From contig NZ_ATVM01000003.1 of assembly GCF_000420725.1 (NCBI RefSeq), positions 124,001 to 188,000 of the forward strand: a stretch of 64,000 bases of DNA, written 5' to 3'. Both the position numbers and the translations under genes were made by a program. This document shows, in pieces, positions 17,230 through 28,085 of this stretch. The first letter of the stretch is position 1. Each line of letters begins with the position of its first letter. Source of the stretch: Marinococcus halotolerans DSM 16375 (GTDB lineage Bacteria; Bacillota; Bacilli; Bacillales; Marinococcaceae). The notes under the pieces are model-generated. The model saw only the letters and a program-made list of their open reading frames with translations. It did not search any database and was not told where the DNA came from.

Positions 17230-18390
17230 ATGAATATTCATGAGTACCAGGGAAAAGAGCTCCTTCGTAAATACGGAGTAGCAGTCCCTAACGGAAAAGT
17301 TGCATTTACGGTAGATGAAGCAGAAGCAGCCGCAAAAGAACTGGGTTCTGACGTAACAGTGGTGAAAGCCCAGATCCACGCAGGTGGAAGAGGGAAAGCC
17401 GGCGGGGTCAAGCTCGCTAAAAACCTCGATGACGTCCGCAAATATGCTGACGAAATTCTCGGCAAAACACTGGTTACCCATCAGACCGGCCCGGAAGGTA
17501 AAGAAGTGAAGCGTCTTTACATCGAAGAGGGAAGCGACATCAAGAAGGAATACTACTTAGGTGTTGTGCTCGACCGGGTATCGTCCCGCATTGTAATGAT
17601 GGGCTCTGAAGAGGGCGGAACAGAAATCGAAGAAGTAGCTGAAGAAAATCCGGAAAAAATCTTCCGCGAATACATTGATCCAGCTATCGGTATGCAGCCT
17701 TACCAGGCCCGTCGTATGGCATTTAACATGAATATACCGACAGACCTTCTGAAAGAAGCAGTGAAGTTTATGCTTGGCCTGTCCAAGGTCTTTATCGACA
17801 ACGACTGCTCTATCGCAGAAATCAACCCGCTTGTAACGACCGGAGACGGAAAAGTAATGGCACTTGACGCGAAATTCAATTTCGATTCCAATGCACTTTA
17901 CCGTCAAAAAGAAATACTTGATTACCGGGACCTCGATGAAGAGGATCCAAAGGAAATTGAAGCTTCCAAATATGACTTAAGCTACATTGCCCTCGACGGC
18001 AATATCGGCTGCATGGTCAATGGTGCCGGTCTTGCGATGGCGACAATGGATATCATTAAGCACTACAGCGGCGATCCGGCGAACTTCCTGGACGTTGGCG
18101 GCGGTGCGACGGCTGAAAAAGTAACGGAAGCATTTAAAATTATCCTTGAAGATGATGCGGTTAAAGGCATTTACGTTAACATCTTCGGTGGAATCATGAA
18201 GTGCGACGTCATCGCTGACGGGGTAGTGGAAGCTACGAAGCAGACTGGATTAGAGATTCCGCTTGTTGTACGTTTGGAAGGCACGAACGTAGAAAAAGGC
18301 AAAGAAATTCTGGAAAAATCCGGATTGAATATTACAGCAGCGGACTCTATGGCAGACGGTGCGCAAAAAATTGTTTCGTTAGTTCAATAG
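17230..18390 (+). CDS. sucC: Succinyl-CoA ligase, beta subunit
   Basis: SucC is the nucleotide-binding subunit of the TCA-cycle enzyme that converts succinyl-CoA to succinate with ATP or GTP formation. The 386-residue protein starts [17 protein letters not shown] and has an ATP-grasp fold ([16 protein letters not shown], about 44-59) and the C-terminal CoA-ligase part with [17 protein letters not shown]. The ribosome binding site is GGTGAGGGGG. It is co-transcribed with sucD, 21 bases downstream. Confidence 0.97.
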   Translation: MNIHEYQGKELLRKYGVAVPNGKVAFTVDEAEAAAKELGSDVTVVKAQIHAGGRGKAGGVKLAKNLDDVRKYADEILGKTLVTHQTGPEGKEVKRLYIEEGSDIKKEYYLGVVLDRVSSRIVMMGSEEGGTEIEEVAEENPEKIFREYIDPAIGMQPYQARRMAFNMNIPTDLLKEAVKFMLGLSKVFIDNDCSIAEINPLVTTGDGKVMALDAKFNFDSNALYRQKEILDYRDLDEEDPKEIEASKYDLSYIALDGNIGCMVNGAGLAMATMDIIKHYSGDPANFLDVGGGATAEKVTEAFKIILEDDAVKGIYVNIFGGIMKCDVIADGVVEATKQTGLEIPLVVRLEGTNVEKGKEILEKSGLNITAADSMADGAQKIVSLVQ

Positions 18391-18411
18391 AAAGGCAGGG
18401 ACCATCGACCT

Positions 18412-19326
18412 ATGAGCATTTATATTAATAAAGATACAAAAGTAGTTGTTCAAGGAATTACAGGATCTACCGGCCTCTTTCACACTCAGCAGGCGTTAGA
18501 GTACGGTACGAAAATTGTCGGCGGCGTGACGCCGGGTAAAGGCGGCACGGAAGTTGAAGGCGTACCGGTTTTCAACACGCTTGACGATGCAGTGGAAGCA
18601 ACCGGCGCCACCGTTTCGGTTATTTACGTTCCGCCTGCTTTTGCAGCGGACGCGATCATTGAAGCAGTAGATGCAGACCTTGATCTTGCCATCTGCATCA
18701 CTGAAGGCATCCCGGTTCTTGATATGATTAAAGTGAAACGCTTTATGGAAGGCAAGCGTACGCGCCTTGTCGGTCCAAACTGCCCGGGTGTTATTACACC
18801 GGACGAGTGCAAAATCGGCATTATGCCTGGCTACATTCATAAAAAAGGACACGTAGGTGTTGTTTCGCGTTCGGGTACCCTCACGTATGAAGCCGTAGAC
18901 CAGCTTACTAAAGCAGGCGTCGGCCAGTCGACAGCTGTCGGTATCGGCGGCGACCCTGTAAACGGCACAAGCTTTACCGACGTGCTGCAGGCCTTTAATG
19001 ACGATCCGGACACAGAAGCCGTGATCATGATTGGTGAAATCGGCGGTACAGCCGAGGAAGAAGCAGCTGAATGGATCAAGCAGAACATGACCAAACCGGT
19101 TGTCGGCTTTATCGGCGGTGCCACAGCGCCTCCAGGGAAACGTATGGGCCACGCCGGCGCGATTATTTCCGGCGGTAAAGGCACCGCAGAGGAAAAAATC
19201 AAAACGTTAAACGAAAGCGGCGTGCAGGTATCAGCGACACCGGCAGAAATCGGTGATACGATGATCAACGTTCTGAAAGAACGCGGTCTGTACGAAAAAT
19301 GTCTCACCCACGAACCACAAGTATAA
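18412..19326 (+). CDS. sucD: Succinyl-CoA ligase, alpha subunit
   Basis: SucD is the CoA-binding and phosphohistidine subunit of succinyl-CoA synthetase. The 304-residue protein has the Rossmann CoA-binding domain ([11 protein letters not shown], 11-21), the conserved GPNCPGVI (121-128) and the phosphorylated His247 in [10 protein letters not shown]. It ends at a strong terminator, so sucC-sucD forms a two-gene operon. Confidence 0.97.
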   Translation: MSIYINKDTKVVVQGITGSTGLFHTQQALEYGTKIVGGVTPGKGGTEVEGVPVFNTLDDAVEATGATVSVIYVPPAFAADAIIEAVDADLDLAICITEGIPVLDMIKVKRFMEGKRTRLVGPNCPGVITPDECKIGIMPGYIHKKGHVGVVSRSGTLTYEAVDQLTKAGVGQSTAVGIGGDPVNGTSFTDVLQAFNDDPDTEAVIMIGEIGGTAEEEAAEWIKQNMTKPVVGFIGGATAPPGKRMGHAGAIISGGKGTAEEKIKTLNESGVQVSATPAEIGDTMINVLKERGLYEKCLTHEPQV

Positions 19327-19334
19327 GCCAACCG

Positions 19335-19374
19335 CCCTCCGCTGCCTCTTTCGGGCAGGCGGAGGGTTTCTTTT
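19335..19374 (+). terminator. Rho-independent terminator after sucD
   Basis: CCCTCCGC (19335-19342) pairs with GCGGAGGG (19359-19366), with the inner TGCC/GGCA pairing, and runs into TTTCTTTT. Confidence 0.9.
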
Positions 19375-19426
19375 ACTCCCCGTATTTCCCCGAGAAACCA
19401 CCACCCCCAGGAAAGGACTATCCCTC

Positions 19427-20302
19427 ATGCAAAATCTCTCCTTTAATGAACGGCTTCTGGCTGTTCACGAATTTCCCCATTTTCAATGGAAGCACGTCAC
19501 AGAGCTGCTCCGCCGCGACCGCGAATTACTTCTCCCTTTTACGCATCCTCATCTTCTGCCCGTAAGCAGCGCCCATCGGACTGCCTGGCGGACATATATG
19601 TCCCAGCTTAACTTCCAGCAGCGGCTCACGTGGTACCGCGAGCAGGACACCGGATGGATTACATATTTTGACGACTCCTATCCGTCGTCTTTAAAATCAA
19701 TTTACGATGCGCCGTGGGTGTTATATACGAAAGGAAACACAGCGCTGCTTCGGGACAGTCCCCGGCTTGCGGTAGTGGGCTCCCGGAGCATGACGTCTTA
19801 CGGCAGGGCTGCGGTGGAAGCCTTACTTCCCCACGGAAAGGTGCAGATTGTCAGCGGGCTCGCAAGAGGCGTAGACGGCCATGCCCACCGTCAGGCATTG
19901 CAAACGGGGGCGCCGGCTATTGCGGTGCTCGGCTCCGGATTTGGCCGTATTTATCCAAAGGAGCACCTCGCGCTGGCAAAAAATATTGCTGACGCGGGGC
20001 TGCTTTTGAGCGAGTATCCTCCGGACAGATCACCGAGAAAGTGGCACTTTCCGGCCAGAAACCGTATTATCAGCGGCCTGTCCGATAAAATATTCGTAGT
20101 AGAAGCAGACGTGAACAGTGGATCTCTCATCACCGCTTCACTTGCGCTTGAACAGGGCAGGGAGGTCTGCGCGCTGCCGGGGCCGGTGTTTTCCAGACAG
20201 AGCGCGGGCACGAACCGGCTGATTTATGACGGCGCTCTCCCGGTCCTCCAGCCGGAGGATTTACTTATTGGCGGCGGCCGGACAGCGTCTCATAACAGCT
20301 GA
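19427..20302 (+). CDS. dprA: DNA processing protein DprA (Smf)
   Basis: DprA binds incoming single-stranded DNA and loads RecA during natural transformation. The 291-residue protein has the Rossmann core with VGSRSMTSYG (about 112-121), SGLARGVDGHAH (about 140-151), GSGFGRIYP and the ARNRIISGLSD block. It lacks a long C-terminal winged-helix domain, as in short Bacillus forms. The ATG follows GGAAAGGAC. It stands alone after the sucD terminator. Confidence 0.94.
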   Translation: MQNLSFNERLLAVHEFPHFQWKHVTELLRRDRELLLPFTHPHLLPVSSAHRTAWRTYMSQLNFQQRLTWYREQDTGWITYFDDSYPSSLKSIYDAPWVLYTKGNTALLRDSPRLAVVGSRSMTSYGRAAVEALLPHGKVQIVSGLARGVDGHAHRQALQTGAPAIAVLGSGFGRIYPKEHLALAKNIADAGLLLSEYPPDRSPRKWHFPARNRIISGLSDKIFVVEADVNSGSLITASLALEQGREVCALPGPVFSRQSAGTNRLIYDGALPVLQPEDLLIGGGRTASHNS

Positions 20303-20430
20303 CGGAATTGAAACGGAATTTTAAATTTTCCGTATGTTATGCTAGACACGTCCGGTAAACTGTGAAAGAATAATTGTGATTTCAAGCACAAAACGCACTG
20401 AAACGAGTAAGAACATAAAAGCATCACTAT

Positions 20431-20460
20431 TTGACAGAGTAATTTATTCACGTTAATAAT
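20431..20460 (+). promoter_or_regulatory. Sigma-A promoter for topA
   Basis: TTGACA (20431-20436) is followed at 17-18 bases by TAATAAT (20454-20460). It is 35 bases before the topA start. The rest of the dprA-topA gap is A+T-rich with no other clear feature. Confidence 0.75.
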
Positions 20461-20495
20461 GGTAATATTTCATTGAGACAAAGGGGAGAAGAGGA

Positions 20496-22571
20496 ATGGC
20501 CGACTATTTAGTCATCGTGGAATCTCCCGCAAAAGCAAAAACAATCGAAAAGTATTTAGGGAAAAAATATGCAGTGAAAGCTTCAATGGGGCACGTAAGA
20601 GATCTGCCGAAAAGCCAGATGGGAGTCGACACTGAAAACAATTATGACCCGAAATATATAACGATACGCGGGAAAGGTCCAGTTTTAAAAGAATTAAAAA
20701 CGGCTGCAAAGAAAGCGAAAAAAGTATATCTTGCAGCCGACCCTGACAGAGAGGGTGAAGCTATCGCGTGGCACTTGGCGCATAGCTTGAACATTGATGA
20801 GGATTCGGAATGCCGCGTCGTTTTTAACGAAATTACAAAAACGGCGGTGAAGGATGCGTTCAAGCACCCCCGTTCCATCAATATGGATCTGGTGGATGCC
20901 CAGCAGGCCCGCCGGATACTTGACCGGCTCGTCGGCTATAACATCAGTCCATTACTATGGAAGAAAGTGAAAAAAGGGTTGAGTGCTGGACGAGTGCAGT
21001 CGATTGCTGTGAAAATGATCATTGACCGGGAAAAAGAAATCAAGGCGTTTATTCCGGAAGAATACTGGAGTATTAATGGAACGTTTTCGGACGGGGACGC
21101 GGAATTTGAAGCGAAATTTCACGGAACAGCGAAAGAAAAACAGGCGCTTGCTTCCCGGGAAGATGTCGACGGCGTGCTTCAAAGGATGAAGGGCGACCAG
21201 TTTGAAGTAACAAAGGTTACGAGAAAAGAACGTAAACGCAACCCGGTGCAGCCATTCACGACCTCGTCCCTGCAGCAGGAAGCAGCGAGAAAGCTGAATT
21301 TCCGGGCGAAAAAGACTATGATGGTCGCCCAGCAGCTGTATGAAGGTATTGATTTAGGGAAACCGGCCGGCACCGTCGGTTTGATCACATACATGCGTAC
21401 GGACTCCACGAGGGTTTCCCAGACCGCTAAAGAAGAAGCCCGGACGTTTATTACGGAAAAGTACGGCGAGGAATACGTCCGCCAGGGAGAGCGCAAGAAT
21501 GCGAAAAACAGCAACAGCCAGGACGCTCACGAGGCAATCCGGCCGACGTCCATCATGTATGAACCAAAACAGGTAAAAAGCTCGCTTTCAAGAGACCAGT
21601 ACCGGCTGTACAAGCTTGTCTGGGAGCGTCTGGTTGCGAGTGAAATGGCCCCGGCCGTGATGGACACAATGTCGGTGGACCTTGATAATGAAGGCGTGCT
21701 TTTCCGGGCGACCGGCTCGAAAGTGAAATTCCCCGGCTTTATGAAGGTGTACGTGGAAGGTCAGGACGACGGCAAAAAAGAAGAGGACAAAATGCTTCCG
21801 GACCTTCAGGAGGGCCAGATGGTCACCCGGACGGACATGGAAGAAAATCAGCACTTCACCCAGCCGCCGCCGCGTTACACAGAAGCGCGGCTCGTGCGGA
21901 CGATGGAGGAAATGGGCATCGGCCGGCCGTCAACGTATGCCCCGACGCTCGATACAGTACAGCGCCGGAACTACGTAGCGCTTGAAGAAAAGCGCTTCGT
22001 GCCGACCGAGCTCGGCGAGATTGTCATGGATCTGGTCGTGGAATTCTTCCCGGAAATTCTTGATGTGGAATTTACCGCAAAGATGGAAAACGATCTTGAC
22101 TATATTGAAGAAGGAAAACAAAATTGGATTGAGATTATCGACGAATTTTACCAGGGATTTGAACCAAGGCTGAAAAAAGCTGAGGAAGAAATGGAAGAAG
22201 TCGAAATCAAAGATGAGCCGGCAGGCGAAGACTGTGAGCAGTGCGGCCATCCGATGGTGTATAAAATGGGCCGGTACGGAAAGTTTATGGCCTGCTCCAA
22301 TTTCCCGGAATGCCGTAATACGAAAGCAATTGTTAAAGATATCGGCGTGAAATGCCCGAAATGTAAAGAGGGAAATGTCGTTGAACGCCGAAGTAAGAAA
22401 AAGCGGATCTTTTACGGCTGCGACCGGTACCCGGACTGCGAATTTGTTTCCTGGGACAAACCGATTGCCCGCCCGTGTCCGAAATGTGAAAATATGCTCG
22501 TGGAGAAAAAGACGAAAAAAGGCGTACACGTCCAGTGCTCTGAATGTGATTACAAGGAAGAACCAAATTAA
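20496..22571 (+). CDS. topA: DNA topoisomerase I
   Basis: TopA relaxes negative supercoils. The 691-residue protein has an N-terminal TOPRIM domain ([25 protein letters not shown] with acidic metal ligands), the active-site Tyr299 in [10 protein letters not shown] and the C-terminal zinc ribbons with three Cys-x-x-Cys pairs (CEQC, CPKC, CPKC). The ATG follows AAAGGGGAGAAGAGG. It has its own promoter. Confidence 0.98.
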   Translation: MADYLVIVESPAKAKTIEKYLGKKYAVKASMGHVRDLPKSQMGVDTENNYDPKYITIRGKGPVLKELKTAAKKAKKVYLAADPDREGEAIAWHLAHSLNIDEDSECRVVFNEITKTAVKDAFKHPRSINMDLVDAQQARRILDRLVGYNISPLLWKKVKKGLSAGRVQSIAVKMIIDREKEIKAFIPEEYWSINGTFSDGDAEFEAKFHGTAKEKQALASREDVDGVLQRMKGDQFEVTKVTRKERKRNPVQPFTTSSLQQEAARKLNFRAKKTMMVAQQLYEGIDLGKPAGTVGLITYMRTDSTRVSQTAKEEARTFITEKYGEEYVRQGERKNAKNSNSQDAHEAIRPTSIMYEPKQVKSSLSRDQYRLYKLVWERLVASEMAPAVMDTMSVDLDNEGVLFRATGSKVKFPGFMKVYVEGQDDGKKEEDKMLPDLQEGQMVTRTDMEENQHFTQPPPRYTEARLVRTMEEMGIGRPSTYAPTLDTVQRRNYVALEEKRFVPTELGEIVMDLVVEFFPEILDVEFTAKMENDLDYIEEGKQNWIEIIDEFYQGFEPRLKKAEEEMEEVEIKDEPAGEDCEQCGHPMVYKMGRYGKFMACSNFPECRNTKAIVKDIGVKCPKCKEGNVVERRSKKKRIFYGCDRYPDCEFVSWDKPIARPCPKCENMLVEKKTKKGVHVQCSECDYKEEPN

Positions 22572-22654
22572 AAAATGACTGGTTACAGCGCAGGCCTGAC
22601 TGCTTCCGAAAGGAATAGTTGCCTGCGCTTTCAAAAGGGAAAGGAGTTTTTATC

Positions 22655-23968
22655 ATGAAAAGTACACCTGTTCATATCGTCGGTGCAGGACTGGCCGGAA
22701 GCGAAGCGGCATGGCAGCTTGCCAAGCAGGGCGTGCCGGTCGTACTTCACGAAATGCGTCCGAACAAACAGACGGCCGCCCACCATACCGATAAATTTGC
22801 GGAGCTGGTCTGCAGCAATTCCCTGCGCGCCAACAATCTTACAAATGCCGTCGGCGTATTAAAGGAAGAAATGAGACACCTCGACAGCGTGATTATCGAG
22901 GCAGCAGACGCAGCTTCGGTACCGGCAGGCGGCGCCCTTGCCGTAGACCGGCATGAATTTGCCGCCAACGTCACGGAAAAAGTCAAAAACCATCCGCTCG
23001 TGGAAGTCGTCTCGGAAGAAGTGACCCATATCCCCGAGGAACCGGCGATTATTGCTACAGGACCGCTGACCGCCGAATCCCTTTCTGAGGATATTTTTAA
23101 GCTGACCGGCGAAGAGCATTTGTACTTTTACGACGCAGCCGCGCCGATTGTCGAAACAGACAGCATCGACATGGACAAAGCGTACGTGAAATCCCGGTAT
23201 GATAAAGGGGAAGCCGCGTACATCAACTGTCCGATGACCGAAGCGGAATTTGATCGCTTTTACAATGCGCTGGTGGAAGCAGAGGTTGTGCCGCTGCGCG
23301 AATTTGAGAAAAACATCTTCTTTGAAGGCTGCATGCCGGTCGAGGAAATTGCCCGCAGAGGCAAAAAGACCCTCCTGTTCGGCCCGATGAAGCCAGTCGG
23401 CCTGGAGCATCCGGAAACAGGGGAGCGCCCGCACGCTGTTGTGCAGCTGCGACAGGACAACCAGGAAGGCACGCTTTTTAATATTGTCGGCTTCCAGACT
23501 CATCTTAAATGGGGACCGCAGAAAGAAGTAATCCGCTTAATCCCGGGACTTGAAAATGCCGACATTGTCCGCTACGGCGTAATGCACCGGAATACGTTTT
23601 TAAATTCCCCGAATTTCCTGAATCCGACCTACCAGACAAAGGCACGCAGTGATTTGTTCTTTGCCGGACAGATTACCGGTGTGGAAGGCTATGTGGAATC
23701 AGCTGCTTCCGGCCTGGTCGCCGGATGGAACGCGGCTAAACAATATTTACAGGAAGAAACAGATACCTTCCCGAAGGAAACGGTGATTGGTGCCATGAGC
23801 CACTATATTACGACAGCCGGCGCCAAAAACTTTCAGCCGATGAACGCCAACTTCGGCCTGCTGCCGGCTCCGGAGCAAAAAATTAAAAACAAGCGGGAGC
23901 GTAATGAATACTACGCCGAGCGGGCTCTGGAGGCTATTCAGAATTTTAAGAAAAAAGTCCAGATATGA
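22655..23968 (+). CDS. trmFO: FADH2/folate-dependent tRNA (uracil-5)-methyltransferase TrmFO
   Basis: TrmFO makes 5-methyluridine at tRNA position 54 using methylenetetrahydrofolate. The 437-residue protein starts with an FAD-binding loop ([17 protein letters not shown]) and has the family blocks [13 protein letters not shown] with its cysteine, and [16 protein letters not shown] near the C-terminus. The ATG at 22655 follows GGAAAGGAG. The upstream 12 codons are intergenic. Confidence 0.97.
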   Translation: MKSTPVHIVGAGLAGSEAAWQLAKQGVPVVLHEMRPNKQTAAHHTDKFAELVCSNSLRANNLTNAVGVLKEEMRHLDSVIIEAADAASVPAGGALAVDRHEFAANVTEKVKNHPLVEVVSEEVTHIPEEPAIIATGPLTAESLSEDIFKLTGEEHLYFYDAAAPIVETDSIDMDKAYVKSRYDKGEAAYINCPMTEAEFDRFYNALVEAEVVPLREFEKNIFFEGCMPVEEIARRGKKTLLFGPMKPVGLEHPETGERPHAVVQLRQDNQEGTLFNIVGFQTHLKWGPQKEVIRLIPGLENADIVRYGVMHRNTFLNSPNFLNPTYQTKARSDLFFAGQITGVEGYVESAASGLVAGWNAAKQYLQEETDTFPKETVIGAMSHYITTAGAKNFQPMNANFGLLPAPEQKIKNKRERNEYYAERALEAIQNFKKKVQI

Positions 23969-23997
23969 TTGCTAGGCTCCATGGTTTATGATACGAT
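23969..23997 (+). promoter_or_regulatory. Promoter candidate for xerC-hslV-hslU-codY
   Basis: TTGCTA (23969-23974), a 17-base spacer and TACGAT (23992-23997) with an upstream TGa (extended -10) lie just after the trmFO stop, about 75 bases before xerC. Confidence 0.55.
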
Positions 23998-24072
23998 TTA
24001 CTAGCTTTTGTCTTCATAAGGCGGCAATAGACGCGCACAAGGAAGCTGAGAGCGCAAAGGAGCAAAAAGCTG

Positions 24073-24990
24073 ATGAACCCGCTATTAACCTGGAGGGAAG
24101 AATTTTTCCGCTATCTGGAGCTGGAAAAAAACATTTCCTCCTATACGAAAACAGCTTATGAACAGGACTTAATTGAATTTGAAGCGTTTATGCAGCAGGA
24201 AGGATGGGAGCACGTGGAGGATGTTGATCCAACCCTCGTCCGTCTCTACTACAGCAGCATGTATGACCGCTCGTATGCCAGGGCGACAGTAGCGCGGAAA
24301 ATCTCCGCGCTGCGTGCGTATTTCCGCTACCTGCAGCGAGAGGATTATATTGAACAAAATCCGTTTATCGGTGCGAGCCATCCAAAAAAAGAGCGGCCGC
24401 TCCCCCACTTTTTATATGAAGAAGAAATCGAATCGCTGTTTGCTTCATTTGACATGAGCAAGCCGCTTGATATCAGGGATAAAGCTATTATGGAGCTGCT
24501 TTATGCAACAGGCATGCGCATCAGTGAATGCCAGCAGCTGCAGGCCGATGACCTCGATGATTACCTTGGAACCATTCTTGTGAAGGGTAAGGGCCGCAAG
24601 GAGAGGTACGTGCCGGTAGGAAGCTTTGCCCAGGAAGCCGTCGAGCTGTACAAAACCACTGTGCGTCCGGAGCTTGCAGCCAAAAGCAAAGTGCCGGCCG
24701 GCCAGCTGTTTTTAAACGCCCGTGGCGGCCCGCTGACCGACCGCGGGTTCCGCCATGTTATTAACGAACGGGTGAAAAAGGTCTCGAGCACGCTTCGTAT
24801 TTCTCCTCATGACCTGAGGCACACGTTTGCGACGCACCTGCTCAATCACGGGGCGGACCTCCGGGTCGTGCAGGATCTGCTCGGCCATGCCAATTTATCC
24901 ACAACCCAGATTTACACCCACGTAACTAAAGAACGGCTCCAGGATGTGTACCGTCAATCACATCCAAGAGCAGAAAGGAAGCGTGAATAA
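24073..24990 (+). CDS. xerC: Tyrosine recombinase XerC (CodV)
   Basis: XerC resolves chromosome dimers at dif together with its partner XerD. The 305-residue protein has the N-terminal SAM-like DNA-binding domain and the catalytic domain. Its residues are Arg in ATGMRISE, Lys in VKGKGRKERYVPV, the HDLRHTFATH box, His in LLGHANLSTTQ and the nucleophile Tyr in IYTHV. It is the B. subtilis codV equivalent and heads the hslVU-codY group. The ATG follows AAAGGAG. Confidence 0.95.
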   Translation: MNPLLTWREEFFRYLELEKNISSYTKTAYEQDLIEFEAFMQQEGWEHVEDVDPTLVRLYYSSMYDRSYARATVARKISALRAYFRYLQREDYIEQNPFIGASHPKKERPLPHFLYEEEIESLFASFDMSKPLDIRDKAIMELLYATGMRISECQQLQADDLDDYLGTILVKGKGRKERYVPVGSFAQEAVELYKTTVRPELAAKSKVPAGQLFLNARGGPLTDRGFRHVINERVKKVSSTLRISPHDLRHTFATHLLNHGADLRVVQDLLGHANLSTTQIYTHVTKERLQDVYRQSHPRAERKRE

Positions 24991-24993
24991 CTA

Positions 24994-25542
24994 ATGGAAC
25001 CATCCTTTCACGCCACAACGATATACGCTGTCCACCACGACGGCAAAGGAGCAATGGCCGGTGACGGCCAGGTAACGCTCGGCCAGCAGGTGGTCATGAA
25101 GCATACCGCACGAAAAGTAAGAAGGCTGTACAACGGGAAGGTTCTCGCCGGATTTGCCGGCTCGGTGGCTGATGCGTTTACCCTGTTTGACTTGTTTGAA
25201 GAAAAACTCGAGCAGTGGAGCGGCAATCTGCAGCGGGCAGCCGTCGAGCTTGCCAAGGACTGGCGCAGCGATAAAACACTGCGGCGTCTTGAAGCGATGC
25301 TCATTGTCATGGATAAATCCACCATGCTTTTGGTCGCTGGCACAGGAGAAGTGATCGAGCCGGATGACAACATGCTTGCCATCGGCTCCGGTGGCAATTT
25401 TGCGCTCAGTGCCGGACGGGCACTCAAAAAGCATGCGACGCATCTGAGCGCCCGGGAAATGGCCGAAGCCTCGCTTGAGACAGCAGCAGATATCTGTGTG
25501 TTCACCAACCATGAAATCATTATTGAAGATTTGGAATCTTAA
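24994..25542 (+). CDS. hslV: HslV (ClpQ/CodW) peptidase subunit
   Basis: This is the proteolytic subunit of the HslVU (ClpYQ) protease. The 182-residue protein matches Bacillus CodW over its length ([33 protein letters not shown]). Its N-terminus reads [10 protein letters not shown]. subtilis CodW is known as an N-terminal serine protease and starts Met-Ser-Ser, but here residue 2 is Glu. The start is forced, because the same frame is closed by the xerC stop two codons upstream. Exposure of a Ser or Thr nucleophile would therefore need unusual processing. Confidence 0.95.
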   Translation: MEPSFHATTIYAVHHDGKGAMAGDGQVTLGQQVVMKHTARKVRRLYNGKVLAGFAGSVADAFTLFDLFEEKLEQWSGNLQRAAVELAKDWRSDKTLRRLEAMLIVMDKSTMLLVAGTGEVIEPDDNMLAIGSGGNFALSAGRALKKHATHLSAREMAEASLETAADICVFTNHEIIIEDLES

Positions 25543-25569
25543 AACATAGTCCGCTAAGGGGGCTTACTA

Positions 25570-26982
25570 ATGGAAATTTCGATGACACCCAAACAGATTG
25601 TAGAACGGCTCGATCAATATATTATCGGCCAGAATGAAGCAAAACGTTCTGTTGCGGTAGCTCTTCGCAACCGGTACCGCAGAAGCAAGCTGCCCGAACA
25701 GCTTCAGGAGGAAGTAACGCCGAAAAATATTCTGATGATCGGGCCGACGGGCGTAGGTAAAACGGAAATCGCCCGCCGGATTGCGAAGCTTGTCGGCGCC
25801 CCGTTTTCGAAGGTCGAAGCCACTAAGTTCACGGAAGTCGGCTATGTCGGCCGCGACGTGGAATCGATGATCCGGGATCTGGTGGAGGTTGCCGTACGTA
25901 TTGTAAAGGAAGAAAAAACAGCCTCCGTGCAGGAGAAGGCGGAAAAAGCTGCGAATAAAAAAATCGTCCGGCTGCTTGCACCGAGAAAACGCAAAAATCG
26001 TCAGGCGGACAGCAGCTCCGGCAATCCGTTCGGCATGCTTTTTCAGCAGAATGATGACAGCGAGGAAGAAGAAGAAACAGACACCGCAGACAACAGTGAT
26101 CTGCGTGAGCAGCGCCGCCAGCTGCAGAAGCAGCTGGAGATGGGTGAGCTTGAAGACCGCAAAGTAACCATTGAGGTCGAACAGCAGTCCGGCTCGATGG
26201 GAGACATGTTTCAGGGCGGCGGCATGGAGCAGATGGGCATGAACATGCAGGAAATGCTCGGAAATATGATGCCAAAGAAAACGAGCAGCCGCACCCTCCC
26301 CGTGCGCGAAGCACGCAAGGTGCTGACCGAGCAGGAAGCCCAGAAAATGATCGATATGGACGAAGTGAGCACGGAAGCCGTTTACCGCGCGGAGCAGCTG
26401 GGAATTGTGTTCCTGGACGAGATTGATAAAGTGACCGGCAAAAAGGAAAGCAGCAGTGCGGACGTGTCGCGTGAAGGCGTACAGCGGGACATTCTGCCGA
26501 TTGTGGAAGGGTCTACGGTCAATACCAAATACGGACCGGTTCGTACCGATCATATGCTGTTTATCGCCGCCGGTGCTTTTCATACGGCCAAGCCTTCCGA
26601 TTTAATTCCTGAGCTGCAAGGAAGATTTCCGGTGCGTGTCGAATTAGATAACTTAGGAGCAGCAGATTTTGCCCGGATTCTGCGGGAGCCGGATCAGGCT
26701 CTTACCAAGCAGTACCAGGCGCTCATCCGCACCGAAGGCATTGAAGTAACGTTTACAGACGAAGCTGTCGAAACCATTGCAGAATTAGCGGAAGCAGTCA
26801 ATCAGCAGACAGAGAACATCGGTGCAAGGCGGCTGCACACGCTGCTTGAAAGACTGCTCGAAGATCTGTCCTTCGAGGCTCCGGAGATTACTATGGACGC
26901 TATCACCATCACGCCGGAATACGTCAATGATAAACTGGCAACCATCGCCAGGGACCGGGACGTCAGCCGGTACATTTTGTAG
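25570..26982 (+). CDS. hslU: HslU (ClpY/CodX) ATPase subunit
   Basis: HslU is the AAA+ unfoldase that feeds substrates to HslV. The 470-residue protein has Walker A GPTGVGKT (58-65), the GYVGRD pore loop (about 92-97), an intermediate domain rich in Glu, Gln and Met (about 110-260), Walker B IVFLDEID and the C-terminal sensor and docking region ending RDVSRYIL. The ATG follows AAGGGGG. It directly follows hslV. Confidence 0.97.
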   Translation: MEISMTPKQIVERLDQYIIGQNEAKRSVAVALRNRYRRSKLPEQLQEEVTPKNILMIGPTGVGKTEIARRIAKLVGAPFSKVEATKFTEVGYVGRDVESMIRDLVEVAVRIVKEEKTASVQEKAEKAANKKIVRLLAPRKRKNRQADSSSGNPFGMLFQQNDDSEEEEETDTADNSDLREQRRQLQKQLEMGELEDRKVTIEVEQQSGSMGDMFQGGGMEQMGMNMQEMLGNMMPKKTSSRTLPVREARKVLTEQEAQKMIDMDEVSTEAVYRAEQLGIVFLDEIDKVTGKKESSSADVSREGVQRDILPIVEGSTVNTKYGPVRTDHMLFIAAGAFHTAKPSDLIPELQGRFPVRVELDNLGAADFARILREPDQALTKQYQALIRTEGIEVTFTDEAVETIAELAEAVNQQTENIGARRLHTLLERLLEDLSFEAPEITMDAITITPEYVNDKLATIARDRDVSRYIL

Positions 26983-27005
26983 CATAAATCAGGAGGAGAA
27001 TCAGC

Positions 27006-27788
27006 ATGGATTTGTTAACAAGAAGCAGAAGAATTAATGAAATGTTACAGAAAACACAGGGAGACCACGTCAATTTTAAGGACATGGCCGAAACCCTTCA
27101 GGAAATTATCGGGGCTAATGTGTTTGTGGTCAGCCGCCGCGGGAAACTGCTCGGCTATTCGATCGAACAGGAAATCGAGCACGAAAAAATGCAGCGGATT
27201 TTAGAAGAACGCCAATTCCCACAGGAATACACCTCCGGTCTGTTCGCCATTAATGAAACCTCGCCGAATCTGGATGTGCAGAGCGAATATACCGCATTTC
27301 CGCAGGAAAGCGCCGAATTATTCGCATCCGGCCTGACCACGATTGTACCGATTGTCGGTGGCGGCCAGCGTCTTGGCACGCTTGTGCTGGCACGGTTGAG
27401 CGAAACGTTTGATGATGATGATCTGATTCTCGCCGAGTACGGAGCGACGGTTGTAGGTATGGAAATTCTTCATGAAAAAACGCAGGAGATTGAAGAGGAA
27501 GCGAGAAGCAAAGCAGTGGTCCAGATGGCCATCAGCTCCCTGTCCTACAGCGAACTCGAAGCGGTCGAGCATATTTTCGAAGAGCTCGACGGCAAGGAAG
27601 GGCTGCTTGTAGCAAGCAAAATTGCCGACCGCGTCGGCATCACCCGCTCTGTGATCGTCAACGCTCTGCGTAAGCTTGAAAGCGCCGGGGTCATCGAATC
27701 AAGATCCCTTGGCATGAAAGGGACGTATATTAAAGTATTAAACAATAAGTTTTTGTATGAGCTCGAGAAAATTAAAAATAACGATTAA
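27006..27788 (+). CDS. codY: Global transcriptional regulator CodY
   Basis: CodY senses branched-chain amino acids and GTP and represses many starvation genes, including fla/che in B. subtilis. The 260-residue protein has an N-terminal GAF ligand-binding domain (to about 155) and a C-terminal winged helix with the recognition helix in [19 protein letters not shown] and the wing [11 protein letters not shown]. The ATG follows AGGAGGAG. It closes the xerC group and ends at a terminator. Confidence 0.98.
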   Translation: MDLLTRSRRINEMLQKTQGDHVNFKDMAETLQEIIGANVFVVSRRGKLLGYSIEQEIEHEKMQRILEERQFPQEYTSGLFAINETSPNLDVQSEYTAFPQESAELFASGLTTIVPIVGGGQRLGTLVLARLSETFDDDDLILAEYGATVVGMEILHEKTQEIEEEARSKAVVQMAISSLSYSELEAVEHIFEELDGKEGLLVASKIADRVGITRSVIVNALRKLESAGVIESRSLGMKGTYIKVLNNKFLYELEKIKNND

Positions 27789-27797
27789 CGGCTTTAG

Positions 27798-27826
27798 AGC
27801 GATCCTTTTATGGGTCGCTTTTTTTT
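27798..27826 (+). terminator. Rho-independent terminator after codY
   Basis: AGCGATCC (27798-27805) pairs with GGGTCGCT (27812-27819, one G-U pair) and is followed by a run of T. It insulates the fla/che operon from codY. Confidence 0.9.
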
Positions 27827-27857
27827 ATGCCTTTGAAAAAGCAAAAATTCATGCTGC

Positions 27858-27886
27858 AACATTTTCCACAGGAAAAACTGAATGTT
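27858..27886. repeat. Nested inverted repeat upstream of the fla/che promoter
   Basis: A perfect TTTTCC-ACA-GGAAAA (27862-27876) is framed by AACATT (27858-27863) and AATGTT (27881-27886). It lies about 100 bases upstream of the fla/che promoter -35. It looks like an operator. The spacing does not match the CodY consensus box. Confidence 0.45.
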
Positions 27887-27984
27887 ATACAAATAAATAA
27901 GTTCGGTAAGGATAAAAGAACTATTAAAAAGTAGTTTAACTGCTTAGACGGAAGTTGCTGAAATGCAAAAACAGCGATATTGAT

Positions 27985-28013
27985 TAGACAAATGTACATT
28001 TTTTCTATACAAT
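27985..28013 (+). promoter_or_regulatory. Sigma-A promoter of the fla/che operon
   Basis: TAGACA (27985-27990), a 17-base spacer and TACAAT (28008-28013) lie about 75 bases before flgB. I see no convincing sigma-D promoter in the 297-base codY-flgB gap. The rest of the gap is A+T-rich and also holds the terminator and the inverted repeat listed separately. Confidence 0.7.
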
Positions 28014-28085
28014 TTAGGAAGTAATGCTCATATAAAAATATTTTACTGAACCTTTAGTATTAATAAAAAAGCCAGAGGTGAGAAA

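Noticed and set aside
25567-26583. 338-codon reverse-strand open frame opposite hslU
   Set aside because: Mirror of hslU codon usage, rich in His, Leu and Phe, with no recognizable domain or promoter.
27858-27886. Canonical CodY box
   Set aside because: The half-sites are separated by too many bases for the 15-base consensus, so I list it only as an inverted repeat.
27827-28085. Sigma-D promoter for fla/che
   Set aside because: I found no TAAA followed at about 15 bases by GCCGATAT, only a sigma-A type promoter.
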